Shown: positions 28,201 through 38,751 of the stretch, piece by piece
Layout: every line of letters begins with the position of its first letter
Position numbering within the stretch: the stretch's first letter is position 1
Source: Tanytarsus gracilentus
Lineage: Eukaryota > Arthropoda > Insecta > Diptera > Chironomidae
DNA length: 64,000 bases
Assembly: GCA_038502055.1 (NCBI GenBank)
Contig: JAXRKN010000037.1
Location: 3,038,001-3,102,000, forward strand
Reading direction: 5' to 3'
Program-made: the position numbers and the translations under genes
The notes under the pieces: generated by a model
What the model was told of the DNA's origin: nothing
Databases searched by the model: none
Seen by the model: the letters and a program-made list of their open reading frames with translations, nothing else

Positions 28201-31200
28201 TAAACTATATGACATTTCATAAATTATTTTGTAAATATGCATCATCGAAACGAGCGAGCACATTTGTGTCATGCGACAATACTCCGACTCCTACACATCA
28301 CTTCGGAAATAGCTAAGCTCCTGCATCATGAATCAAAGATGCTCGTTTATTAAAGAAATATAATTTTATAACGACATCCATAAAAAAATAAAACAATTTA
28401 ATTAACCGGCATGATCATAAACTCGCTTTAAATTGGATGCATAAGTTGTACACAGATTGATTAAAACGGTAGCGCTCACAAAAAATGCACAACGTTTAAT
28501 GAAATTGTCTTAAGTATTTCGAGATAGTTAAAAAATACTTTTTACTGCCTGCCAAAGTAATTTTCAATAAAAGAATTTTTAACTACTTTTTTTTTCTTAA
28601 ACAATTCAACTATTTCTATACGCCCTAATTACTCACATGTGTACATCATTTTTTTACCTTAACTCTCTTTGGTAAAGTAAAAAAATTGGAATTATTATTC
28701 AATGAATTCTTATGTGCTCAGTCCAGATATGAACACTGAGTAAATTTTTAATATATAATTAATAAAAAAGTGTTCATCCCTGGCATGCTCATGAGCCATT
28801 TCAATATGGGTGCTTCAATGTCTCCGCCGTGTTTGCACCAAAATAAAGCGCTATATCAAATTCATTTGTAAAATATCGCATGTGAAAAATCAATTTCCTA
28901 GGCCTGTTCTCTCACTCTTACTTGCTCACCGTCGACTCTGCCCTCACTTGCTAAAAGAATTCTCAAAGCACTCACACAAAAGCGAAATGAAATGCTTCAA
29001 TTGTGCACTGCACCCACCAAAAATCAATTTATATAAAATTTTTTGAATATTTTTTTGTATAAAACAATTTTGCAATTCATGTTTGAACGATAAAATTTTA
29101 AATGCGTTAAACGATTTCAAACAATCATCATTTAATTATCTCACCGTTAAGTATTTTTTTGAAAGAAAGGTATTTTTTTTCAAGTAGCCTCATCTGCAAC
29201 TATAAAAATTAATTAAAGATCCAACTTTTAAATTTTTTGTTTTTCGTATTTTGAAAGGCATCTGAAGAATTAATTAGCTAATTAAATAATGCGTGTTTAT
29301 GCGCTACACAGCAACTGAAAATAAAGAATTAAAATGTGAGTGCTCGAGGGAGCCACTCGATCTACCTATATGAAACACACAAACATAAAATGTTTCAGAA
29401 CAATTTAATGAATTTATTTGTGGATTAAAGTAAATTTTATTTTCTCTTAATATTTTAAATTTTGTTAGTTCACTGTGAGAGGAAAGCAAGTGCGGATTGA
29501 AGTGCAAAAGGCTCTATGCATTAAACGGATGAACTGTTTCGTTTCATAATTCACTGAACAAAGATGTTCTTGTTTCTTTTTTCGCATCTAATTAAAACTA
29601 TATACTGCGCTTGTAATAATGTCTGGTGTGTGTAGAGTCGGCATAATGATCTGTATTCGACTCTCAAAGAGAGAAATGATGAAATATTTGTGTTTTCATA
29701 GATGTGCATTTGTGTACATAATCAAACAGCAGAAAGGGAGTGTGTATATATGGAGACAGGCAAAGAACACACCTCGTCATCTCATCATCTGAAACTGAAA
29801 TACACCGCGAGTTTTGTGTACACTCGTGAGAGCTGCTGAAGAGCGACACATTAGCGGTTTTTTGTGGTGTATTTTTAGTAAAATGTGGCAGGCGGAAAAG
29901 AGTCGAGAAATGAGTGTAGAGTGCGCGGCACGGTGGTGATAGCCATGAAGTGAGAATAAGAGTCTGTCGCATGCGTTATAAAATGTAAAACGACGATAGG
30001 AATCTCTAAACTTAATCTCTCTCTGAAAAACTGTTGACGACGAGTGAGTGTGATGATGCTAACATGAAATTTTTCAACTGCTACCTCACATTTATATGAA
30101 AATGCCGTGTTGAATGAGGGAGAGATTCAAGCTAATTTATTATACTCCATTAATTTGCTCTCCTCTCGTGATCAGTGCGGCACTTTTTTCTTGCTGAAGC
30201 AAAAAAAAGAAAATATAAAATAGAATCAAGTGAAAGATCGGGAACACTTTTCTCTCTCGCCTCACAATCAGCCTCATATAAATCACACACCAACTGAATT
30301 TAAAGAAAAATTTAACAAGTGAATGAAGAAGATGTCAATTAATTTTCCCCATGCTCTCACATCGAGTTGACTTTTAATTGGATTTTTCATTGCGAAAAAT
30401 TAAATTCTTTTATATCGCATCACAATGTTGATTTTTTAGCGAGAAAAATATTTCAAGGCTTAAATCGACAAATTTTCTTTAAATTCCTTTCTTCATTCTT
30501 TTTTTATTGAGATTGATTGGCGTTGAAAATAGTTTTTAAAAAAGTGACAAGTACGTTTGTGAAAATTTATTTTTCTTACTAATTTATCACAGTTTTGTTG
30601 ATATGGAAAATCATATCCGATTGAAAAGTTAATCAATCTTTTTTCACTCGTTTTGAAATTTATAAACTAAAACAAATTTTCACTCTATTAACCTATAAAG
30701 TGTAAATTTCTCATATATGTGTGTGTGTCGAATCAAATCTCTGTAAGACACTAATAAATTAATTAAGAAAACACGGTCTCATTATAATGGCCAAAAGGAA
30801 TTTCACGAAATAATTTTCATGATCTCTTTTAATTAAACTTTTTGAGGTCATTTTCTTTTCTTCTCGCTGATGATCTTCGCATATTTATTTATTTTCATGT
30901 TTAAACTTTCATCATTCTCAAAATTAATCCCATGTATTAAAAAGAGTAGAGTGAAAATGTATATGACTTTCATGGCAGACAAAATTAAGAGAAGAGAGAA
31001 AAAAGAACCGGGGAAAGACGATTATGAAACCTACGCATGTTGGATCGTCAGCGCAAAATACAACGCAGGAGAAAGATGAGCCAAAATTTCTTCTTGTCAT
31101 GTCACTAAGAGAATTTAGTTTTTTTTATTTCTTAAAATTTATTTTAATTATTTTTTTGCTCATTTTTGTTGGTTCAGAAAAATATGCTAAATTAGCTGAA

Positions 31201-32159
31201 GAAGAACCTGTCCTTCTCGTTTCTCAACATACTCCTCGCAAAAAAAATAATAATACCAGAAATCACCCGAGCAAAAAAAGTGTGTGTGGAGAGAGATGAA
31301 TGTGCATGCACGCAAAAATCATTATCGCATTGATATTCTACCTAAAATAAGTTTTTTCATCTGCTAATTACGGAAATGAAAACTCGCTCTAAATGAGAAA
31401 AGTAAACGCCATGCTCAATTTATTCTTACGGTGCCGTTATGGGCACATGCATGTTGCTCCTCGAATGTGTTTTAAACACAGCAAAAAAGAAATACTTCAA
31501 ATTATCGGGGGAGAAGAAATGTGCGATTGTTGAGGAATTAATTAAATGTATATAATACACATACTCATGAGCCTCGTCGGCAAACACGTGTTTCTCTGTT
31601 AGTTAACCTCTCTCTCTCATTCCTCCGACATGCCGTGTTTGTCCGGCAGTAAAGGAAAAAAAAATCTTGTTAGAAATTGATTATATGTGTACACGAACTA
31701 TTGATTTTCATATCAAGCCGAGTGTGGCGTTTGTTTTGCAGCAACAAGCGATGCTTAATCTTTTTTTTTCTGCTTAAAACTGAATTGACGTTATCATGAG
31801 ATGATAAGCAAGAAACTTGATTTCTCTGCGTCTAAATATATTTAAAAAAACATAATTAAAATAAAATGACTTGAATTTTTTAACGAACAAAATAAATTCT
31901 TATGCCACACTTATCATCTCATGACTTCACATTATATTTATACAAGTTTATCGAACTCGTTCGCGAGATTCGGGTTGTTTGTCCAGTTTTTCCGTCGCTC
32001 TCTCCTTCCATCTTCTCATTTCACTCTCCTCATTCTAGTTCTCATTAAAACTTTAAATTATATCACTGTGTTTAGATCGAGCTTATTTGTTTGCTCTTCA
32101 AATTTATTATTATTATTTTGTTGTGGATCAGCAGCAGTCAGCATCGGATGATTTTATAA
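19286..32159. other. Gene-poor region (about 12.9 kb)
   Basis: AT-rich sequence with many poly-A/T runs and short TCTC/GAGA tracts (for example near 25220-25240 and 29995-30025). Frames of up to about 120 codons occur but show low-complexity composition, no family motifs and no consistent splice sites. I recognised no coding exon, tRNA or transposon. Given mir-8 at 32.2 kb, part of it could be transcribed downstream sequence or regulatory DNA of the mir-8 locus (inference). Confidence 0.5.
19369..19405. promoter_or_regulatory. GATA-factor motif cluster upstream of protease 3
   Basis: TTATCGG, CGATAAT and TTTATCA occur within 37 bases, 85-120 bases upstream of the minus-strand start codon at 19285. 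This arrangement mirrors that before protease 2. Regulatory use is inferred. Confidence 0.4.
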
Positions 32160-32162
32160 GGT

Positions 32163-32246
32163 AGCGAACGACATCTTTACCTGACAGTATTAGAATTTTC
32201 ATAAATGACTCCATCTAATGCTGTTACAAGTAAGATGTAGCATGGC
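32163..32246 (-). ncRNA. mir-8: mir-8 microRNA precursor (miR-8/miR-200 family)
   Basis: Read on the minus strand, 32192-32170 begins TAATACTGTCAGGTAAAGAT and continues as the full 23-nt miR-8-3p known from Drosophila, with the family seed AATACTG intact. The opposite arm (32237-32214) starts CATCTTAC and ends CAGCATTAGA like fly miR-8-5p, but has a diverged middle (TTGTAA where the fly has CGGG). The loop is about 21 bases. The arms pair as a stem of about 22 base pairs with mismatches, extended by a basal stem. miR-8 in flies acts in growth, insulin signalling and Wnt control (family knowledge). No host gene is visible; the primary transcript would run leftwards through this region. Confidence 0.93.
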
Positions 32247-34983
32247 TCCTTTACAACAGCAAACGGCATCAGAAATTGTCACATACACATGTTGACACAT
32301 GATGGTCGCTTCCTACTCTTTCACTCTTTTTTTTGTCATCAATTACAATAAACAATTTCCACCCTCATGTACATCGTTATTGTGGTGTCCATAACAGAAG
32401 GTAATACATACACACATAGCGCAGTGTTGTCCATTTGTTATACGCTTAATTAACTTAATTATTTAGTTAATAATCACACCCATTTAACCAGTTTATATAC
32501 TTTTTATTAATTTTTTTATATATTCCTTTTTCCCGTTCGTAGTTGCACGTTATATTTTTTTCTTTCTTTCGCTTTTCGCTACCCGCTTTTTTATAGCTGG
32601 CGTTAATAATTCATTTTCTTTCCTCTTCTGCTCGCATTGCAATAAATATGAGTGGTAATGTGCAATAAATGTGCACTTGAAAAAAATGTTATCATCCCTT
32701 GAAGCAAGTCGCGAATGGATTTATGAATGAAATTAGTTCGCGATGGCATGTAAGGATCTTTTTTTTATTAAATTAGCGGACAAGCCTTTAGGCGAGCATT
32801 ACATGTGCTCTACAAAAATATTAAATGTATATGTGTGTCGTCACCCGGACGGGTTCCTATTTATTAAGTCAATTATGACAATTTTCAGAGAGTTTAAACT
32901 ATTTCACAACGTGGTGATGACGGACGCGATTCGAGAGTAATGTGTTCGAATGAGAGTGTGAATGTAATAAATTTAGTCTTTATCAAAATGCGTTGTACAA
33001 TATGGGATACAAATTTTTTTTATCAAATCAACTCTCGCGCTTGTTTCCCATGTGCTTGCAATAATTTTTGCCGAAAAGAAATACATAAAAAAGAGACTCG
33101 TCTTTTATTGCCTGTCCGTGAATCATTTTGGACGACGTTTTTCTTTTATTTTATGATCGTGTGGCACAGGAAAAATGGATCAAATGGAAGTGGCAATTCT
33201 AATTTCGACCCCGACTATGTAATAATAACCCAAGAAAGTTTCAGAATATATTTTTTTAATGTGAAACTTGATAAAGCACTATTGTTTGCTTTTGCCACTG
33301 TAAAACATGAATTTCTACACAGAAAAAAAACTAGACACACGGAAAATAAAATTAATATCGCCTTGCGAAAAAATAAAATGAAATTTTTGTGTCTCGAAAA
33401 TCTATTTCACATGGCATGTATGAAATAAAACGCCAGCAAGCAAACTGATATACTGGCAATGTGATTGCCGAGAGTCTCGAGTTATTTAAATAAAATATTA
33501 ATATTATTTTACATGTGTCTGCATTTGGCTATAACAATTTCCTTTATCACGAAAGGCCTTCGCCGGGTGGCGGTGGTGGCAAAATTTATGCGACAATGTT
33601 GAAAAAAGAGTTATTATATGGCTTGGCCAAAAGCATTTTTATTGTCGTCGTTCACCCTCGCATTTAAAATTAATAAAAATATGAGACAATCGGAAAAAAG
33701 TGATCTTCCTCACTGCGCCATGTGGCCGCGTATGTATGTGCATCGTGACTTTTCACAAAAATTCACTTTTTTCAACGTCTTTTCTCACTAGTAAGACATC
33801 ACACACTTGGGATAGAAACGAAAAAAAAATTAACTTAACTTTTAATGAGAATTAAATTTTTTGAACATCTCGAATTGACTTTCCCGAAACGACTAAATCA
33901 ACTGACTTGCGACGATCAACTGAATGAATGAATTTTTTTTTCGTGTTCAACTTTTTTTTTCGCTTATAGTTTTTATTTTCTCCTCTCCTCGCTCACTTCA
34001 AGAGCTGTTCTGTGAGAGTGCTTAGCATGTATGCACTCCCAGACAGTATAACACACAGCACAATTTTTTTCTTTTCTGTGAACATATTTTGTTCTCCTTC
34101 TAAAACGTCGCCGTTTGTCGCTGTGCGAGAGAGAGAGTGCAATGTTGCTTTGGTAACTAAATAACACCTAAATATTGACGCTCATGAATAAATGCAATGC
34201 ATACATTATTAAACCGATATCCTCCGACTGGGCTATCTTTTCTCACACTTCCTTTTCGTTCTCTCTCTCTCTTTACATACTTATCAGCAGCATGTATGGA
34301 GAAGTTGTCAACGTGGTTTTTTCGTGTGTGGAGAACCAGAAAAAAAAATCTTCTCACAGTGTTGATAAGAAATGTCTGAGGTTTCTTTTAATCGTATGGG
34401 AAAACATATTCTCAATGAATGTTGATGATGATAATGATAAGGTCATTTGAAAGGGTCACATAGACTCTGTCGCCGTGTAGATAAGCGATTTTTTTTATAT
34501 GTGAAAGAGGAGGAGCAAAAGTTAATAATACACATTCATCAGAGATAATTCCTGAGCTATCAAAATTCAAATATTTTGTTGCTTAGCGATAATTTCCTTA
34601 TCAGCTGAATTCTTCTAATGATTTATGAATGTCATGAAGATCATTGGGGAGATGAAATAAAATTAAACGCTCTTCTTATTTATAATTTTGGGATTATTGC
34701 AAAATACGCTTCGCACGTGCTTTAATTTTAACCGTCGATTAAATTCAAATTTGGCGGGAATCAGAGTCCAAATGGATTTTAAAAAAGGTGAAATGGTTAA
34801 TTTTAATTTTCTCCAGCGTTTGATCTCCGCGACCTCGATAAATTGAACCTAAACAAAATCAAAAAAAAAATATCTTCAGATCCGCAAACAAAAATATAAA
34901 ATTTTAGAATTTTAGTGTAGATTGTAAGAGTAAAACGTGGTTCTAAACATTCAAGTGCTTCTATTTACTAAAACACTATCATA
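32247..34983. other. Gene-poor region upstream (minus strand) of mir-8
   Basis: On the minus strand this is the 5' side of mir-8 and is the likely place for its promoter. A 162-codon plus frame at 32940-33428 has no recognisable domain and was not accepted. CT/GA tracts occur near 34125-34135 and 34258-34271. Confidence 0.5.
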
Positions 34984-35848
34984 ATGATGTCCGAAACGCT
35001 CTATTCTTTAGAACAAAGTGTAAGTTAAAGTAAATTAAAAATTTCCAACGGATTTTTAATTTTAAGAAAGTTCCAATATTTAATTAATTCACTCAAATTC
35101 ACAAAAATTAAAAATACCTCGAGCTTAATAAATGAAAAATAAAGTTCGTTTAATTTATGAATGGAAAAATGCTGTGAAACTGTCGAAAGGACATTTTGCA
35201 TAAATCCACACCCAGAAAAAATATTATTTTTACGTTATTGCATGCTCAAATGCTAATTTCTACAGTTAGTTACATGCAAATTTGTCCGCAACAATGTTAT
35301 ACTAGCCTAATAATTATACTCAAATGAGCGAAGAAAGCTCCCTATGCGAATGGCATGTATAATAATAATAATAATAATGGCAACCAGAAAGACCATTAAT
35401 CTTATGTTTATTCATGTGCCAAATGTAGGTGGAAAACGCAGGAGTTCAACTTGACACACTCGCTGTCAAATTAGAAAATGTCGAGAAAAACCTTCTGCCA
35501 GACCCGACAAAAGTTGAGACCAATGAGAGTGTCGGACAGCCAATTGAAATACCCGTGCTTGAGCTCCTCGAATCTGTCTCGGATGTCACTAACGAATATG
35601 TCACGCTTCGAAGAGATCTCAGTGAAATGCATCAACTGCAGCAAGAAATGACAAAAAATTTACGATATCAAGTTGGTATTATGAATCAAACTTTTCATCT
35701 CCTCAAACAGCGCATAGAAGCCAAAAGTCTTCAACCACACATTAAAGCCGAATTTGCCCAGAATCCGAAGCCTTTACAGAGGCAGAGATCTGCATTGTCA
35801 CTACCAACCAGCACCACTACGCTCTTTAATCACCATCGCCATAAATAA
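34984..35848 (+). CDS. Small helical (coiled-coil) protein, unrecognised, two exons
   Basis: Exon 1 is 34984-35019 and exon 2 is 35429-35848 (151 aa). The second exon opens after an acceptor TGTAG with no ATG near its start; the 36-base first exon (MMSETLYSLEQS) ends exactly at GTAAGT in phase 0 and completes the protein. A second ATG at 34987 could be used. Residues about 5-40 and 65-120 are heptad-rich and probably coiled coil, separated by a Pro/Glu-rich linker. The C-terminus is basic and Ser/Thr/His-rich. AATAAA (35844-35849) overlaps the stop codon. Size and layout recall small subunits of kinetochore or organelle-tethering complexes, but I cannot assign a family. Confidence 0.75.
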
Positions 35849-37199
35849 AGGGCTTTATTGAGTTCCATTTTCATAATTATGTAGTATTATGTACATATAT
35901 TTTGTGTGTGATAAATTTTAAGAGCTTTTATGGAAAATTTTTATTCAATGCAATTGAAATGATATGGAGAAAATTTTAACACCATCATAAAAGTTCTTAA
36001 AACTGTCAACATAAATTTTTAAAGCATGTTTTTAAATTTTATATTAAAGTTTTTCGTATTATTTTATATTAAATTTTACATTAAAAAAGATAATGACAAA
36101 AAGAAAAAACAATATATGTGTTAACTATATTCTAAAGAAAAAGACGTAGATGATAGAGAAAACAATTTTTATTCGCTTGATTACTTTTTGCTTTGCTTTT
36201 CATTTCATTCTTGTTTTGACATGCATTTAAATAATTACTGCTAATAATCAAACAAAACTCGAACGAAGGATCAAAGCTCTATATTTATTGATGAATGCAA
36301 GAGAAACTACATGTCTGATACTATGTTTAACTAAGCACTTTTTTGACCTTGATAGAAAAACAAAGAATTTTAGCGCAAGGCGTTATCAAGTAACTGCTCT
36401 CTCTCTCTCATATATTTTTTTTTTCGCTTTTGCATAATTTAGCAAATAATTTTATTTATAGTCGATTCATGGATGATGATGCGTTATTTCTGAATGGAAT
36501 GTCAATAAATTATTTCCGGCCGTAAAAATAACATTCTGGATTGAGACATAAAAAATTTGGTTCAGTAACAACGATAATGTGGAATTGATGGTTATTTAAT
36601 TCAATAATTTTGAAAGCATGGTCAAAGTTTAACCGTTAAAAAAAAATTACATAACTTTAAGGGGAAATTTTATAAAAGCATGAAAATTGCCTAAGTTAAA
36701 GGTGGAAAATCAAATTGGCATAGATTCAAATTGCGAATAATATCAAGGCCAAAAGTTCTTCTAATTAAAAAGCCATTTTAATATTGGATTGTTATTTTCT
36801 TATGAATATTTCGAATAAGCACATTTTTGGCATCTCATTCAGAAATACCGAAAAATCATCAATACCCGCACACAGCATTTAGTAGAATAGATTTTCAATG
36901 TGTATAGGAATTTCTTTTTAAAGCAGGATAATCGAAGGCCAAAATGATGATTTTATAGAAATCAAACTTTCCGTTTTCTTAAATGTGAATTGATGCAATT
37001 TGCAAATTTTTCGACTGAATTGATATAAAAAAAAGGCTGATGATGATAGAAACCGTAGCAAATTGCAGAGATTTGATGTGTTTTATCGTAGACGAGAATT
37101 TTTTGTGTATAGCATGTTAGTTGTTCATTGTACCTGTTCTAACCCGAAAACAATAATGTAGAGGAAAAAATGTTTCAAAACCCACACGTGGGTGTTGCC
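35849..37199. other. Intergenic region
   Basis: AT-rich, with a TCTCTCTCTC tract near 36400. No gene, RNA or element recognised up to the mobile element at 37200. Confidence 0.55.
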
Positions 37200-37254
37200 G
37201 CGTAACCCACTTGTAACAGATCAGTGTTTGAAAATCAAGTGCATAAAAAATGAG

Positions 37255-37790
37255 TTTAAGTCAATCCGGACACTTTGGCTGTCCGTGGCAGTCCTGTTCG
37301 ACCATTCCTAAAAAATCGTCTATGTCATTAGATTCCTGGTCCAATCACGAGTTCAACGATACCCATGAAGCCATAGTTCTGAAAAATGGACATTATGGCT
37401 GTCCGTGGCACTACTGGCCGTCCATGATGGACATTCATCAAAAATCATCAATGCCATTCGATTCCTGGTCCAATTACGAGTTCAATGATACCCATGAAGC
37501 CATAGTTCTGAAAAATGGACATTTTGGATGTCCGTGGCACTACTGGCCGGCCATGATGGACATTCCTCAAAAATCATCTATATCAATCGATTCCTGGTCC
37601 AATCACGAGTTCAACGATACCCATGAAGCCATAGTTCTGAAAAATGGACATTTTGGCTGTCTGTGGCACGACCATAGGTCACGACTCGAAAAATCATGTA
37701 TGTCAATCGATTCCTGGTCAAGTTACGAATCAATGCCAATCGATTTCTGGTCCAATCACGAGTTCAACGATACCCATGAAGCTATATAAG
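37255..37790. repeat. Tandem array of about four 129-bp units
   Basis: CATAGTTCTGAAAAATGGAC recurs at 37372, 37501 and 37630, an exact 129-base period (43 codons). Each unit contains GATTCCTGGTCCAATCACGA and CCATGATGGACATTC-like phrases. The units are homologous to the 120-base units at 5265-5850, with extra bases around TGTCCGTGGCACTACTGGCC. Confidence 0.9.
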
Positions 37791-37952
37791 AGAAAATTTG
37801 TATGAAAAATGGACGTTATGGCCGTCCATGGCACGACCATAGGTCATGACTCAAAAAATAGTCAGTGCCTGCACATATAGACCCTAAGAGCTACCATCTG
37901 GCGAAAACTAGAAGTCTCTAGCTGGTCCAGGGACCGAGATCTCGCTTGTGCA

Positions 37953-37993
37953 GACGGACGGACGGACGGACGGACGGACGGACGGACGGACGG
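37953..37993. repeat. (GACG)n microsatellite
   Basis: About ten uninterrupted GACG/ACGG tetranucleotides inside mobile-element copy 2, just before its 3' terminal hairpin. Confidence 0.95.
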
Positions 37994-38035
37994 AATCACG
38001 AGCATATAAGCGTTACACCACTTTGTGGGTTACGC

Positions 38036-38661
38036 TAAAAATTTAGCTCGAAGCATTTTGTAAATTATGTTGATGTCGTTGAGTTAAAAAACAACACGAG
38101 ATTTTTTTTTTATTATGAAAATGTGACCTCTCATATTTCAAGTCCCATTTTATAAAGTGCACTTTAAAGGAAAAATTTTTCTCTCTTTTCATGGAAAATT
38201 TCTACATCACTTGTTTCTTCTTCTTTATTGTCAATTAGAAAAAAATATATATTGTTGTACTCTAGTGAACATGCATGCATGTAAGTGCTTGGAATGAAAA
38301 TGCTGTAAAGTTTTACATTATTTATAATTTAATTGAAACATTTTCATTCCGAATGCTGACCAACCCATACGAGCCCATTAATTTTACTTTCATGAAATCT
38401 CTCTCTTAAATTACACTCATTGTGGGCTCATATACATGTATGTATGTGAGATTATAAATTTTAAAATGTTTGAAAAATTTATCACGGCTAGCATGAAATT
38501 TATGAAAGAAAAATTTATCGGAAAAATGACAAATTCGACATATCTAGTGAAAAATTTACGTTTATGTTGATAATAATGATCGAACACATACACAATGTAA
38601 TTTTTTTTTGAATCTACGAATAGAATAAAGAGAAGTCTATTAGAAACCTAAATTTATCGTG
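38036..38661. other. Intergenic, mobile element to DNAAF3
   Basis: No coding gene seen. The 3' edge holds the X-box described next. Confidence 0.6.
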
Positions 38662-38675
38662 GTTGCCATGGAAAT
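38662..38675 (+). promoter_or_regulatory. X-box (RFX binding site) of DNAAF3
   Basis: GTTGCCATGGAAAT matches the RFX X-box consensus (GTTGCCATGGNAAC-like) at 13 of 14 positions and lies 76 bases before the DNAAF3 start codon. RFX factors activate ciliary genes from promoter-proximal X-boxes in flies, worms and vertebrates (established). The match of motif, spacing and gene function supports a real site. Confidence 0.75.
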
Positions 38676-38751
38676 TTTCAATTCTTGTTTGCAAGCAATT
38701 TCAATTTCATAAACTAGATCTGCGAAAAAAAAAATAATAATTTTGTCAATC

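Larger units (their letters stand above)
37200..38035. mobile_element. Helentron/HINE-like nonautonomous element, copy 2
   Basis: GCGTAACCCAC at 37200-37210 is repeated in perfect inverse at 38025-38035. Inside lie about four tandem units of 129 bases (37255-37790), then AGAGAAAATTTGTATGAAAA (shared with copy 1), a spacer, and a (GACG)n microsatellite (37953-37993). The right end forms an imperfect hairpin, AGCGTTACACCAC pairing with GTGGGTTACGCT across TTT. Inverted repeats, central tandem repeats, a GTCY-type microsatellite (GTCC on the other strand) and a 3' stem-loop are the set described for DINE-1/mini-me/HINE elements. No transposition protein is encoded. The class is an inference. Confidence 0.65.

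Noticed and set aside
32170..32192. mir-8 considered on the plus strand
   Set aside because: The plus-strand sequence is the reverse complement of mature miR-8-3p; only the minus strand gives the correct mature sequence and arm order.
32940..33428. 162-codon open frame on the plus strand
   Set aside because: Composition follows local AT-rich sequence, there is no domain, signal or splice context, and it lies in the mir-8 flanking region; treated as chance.
37250..37789. 179-codon frame considered as a cellular gene
   Set aside because: It is wholly inside a repeat element and made of the element's tandem units; kept only as a finding.
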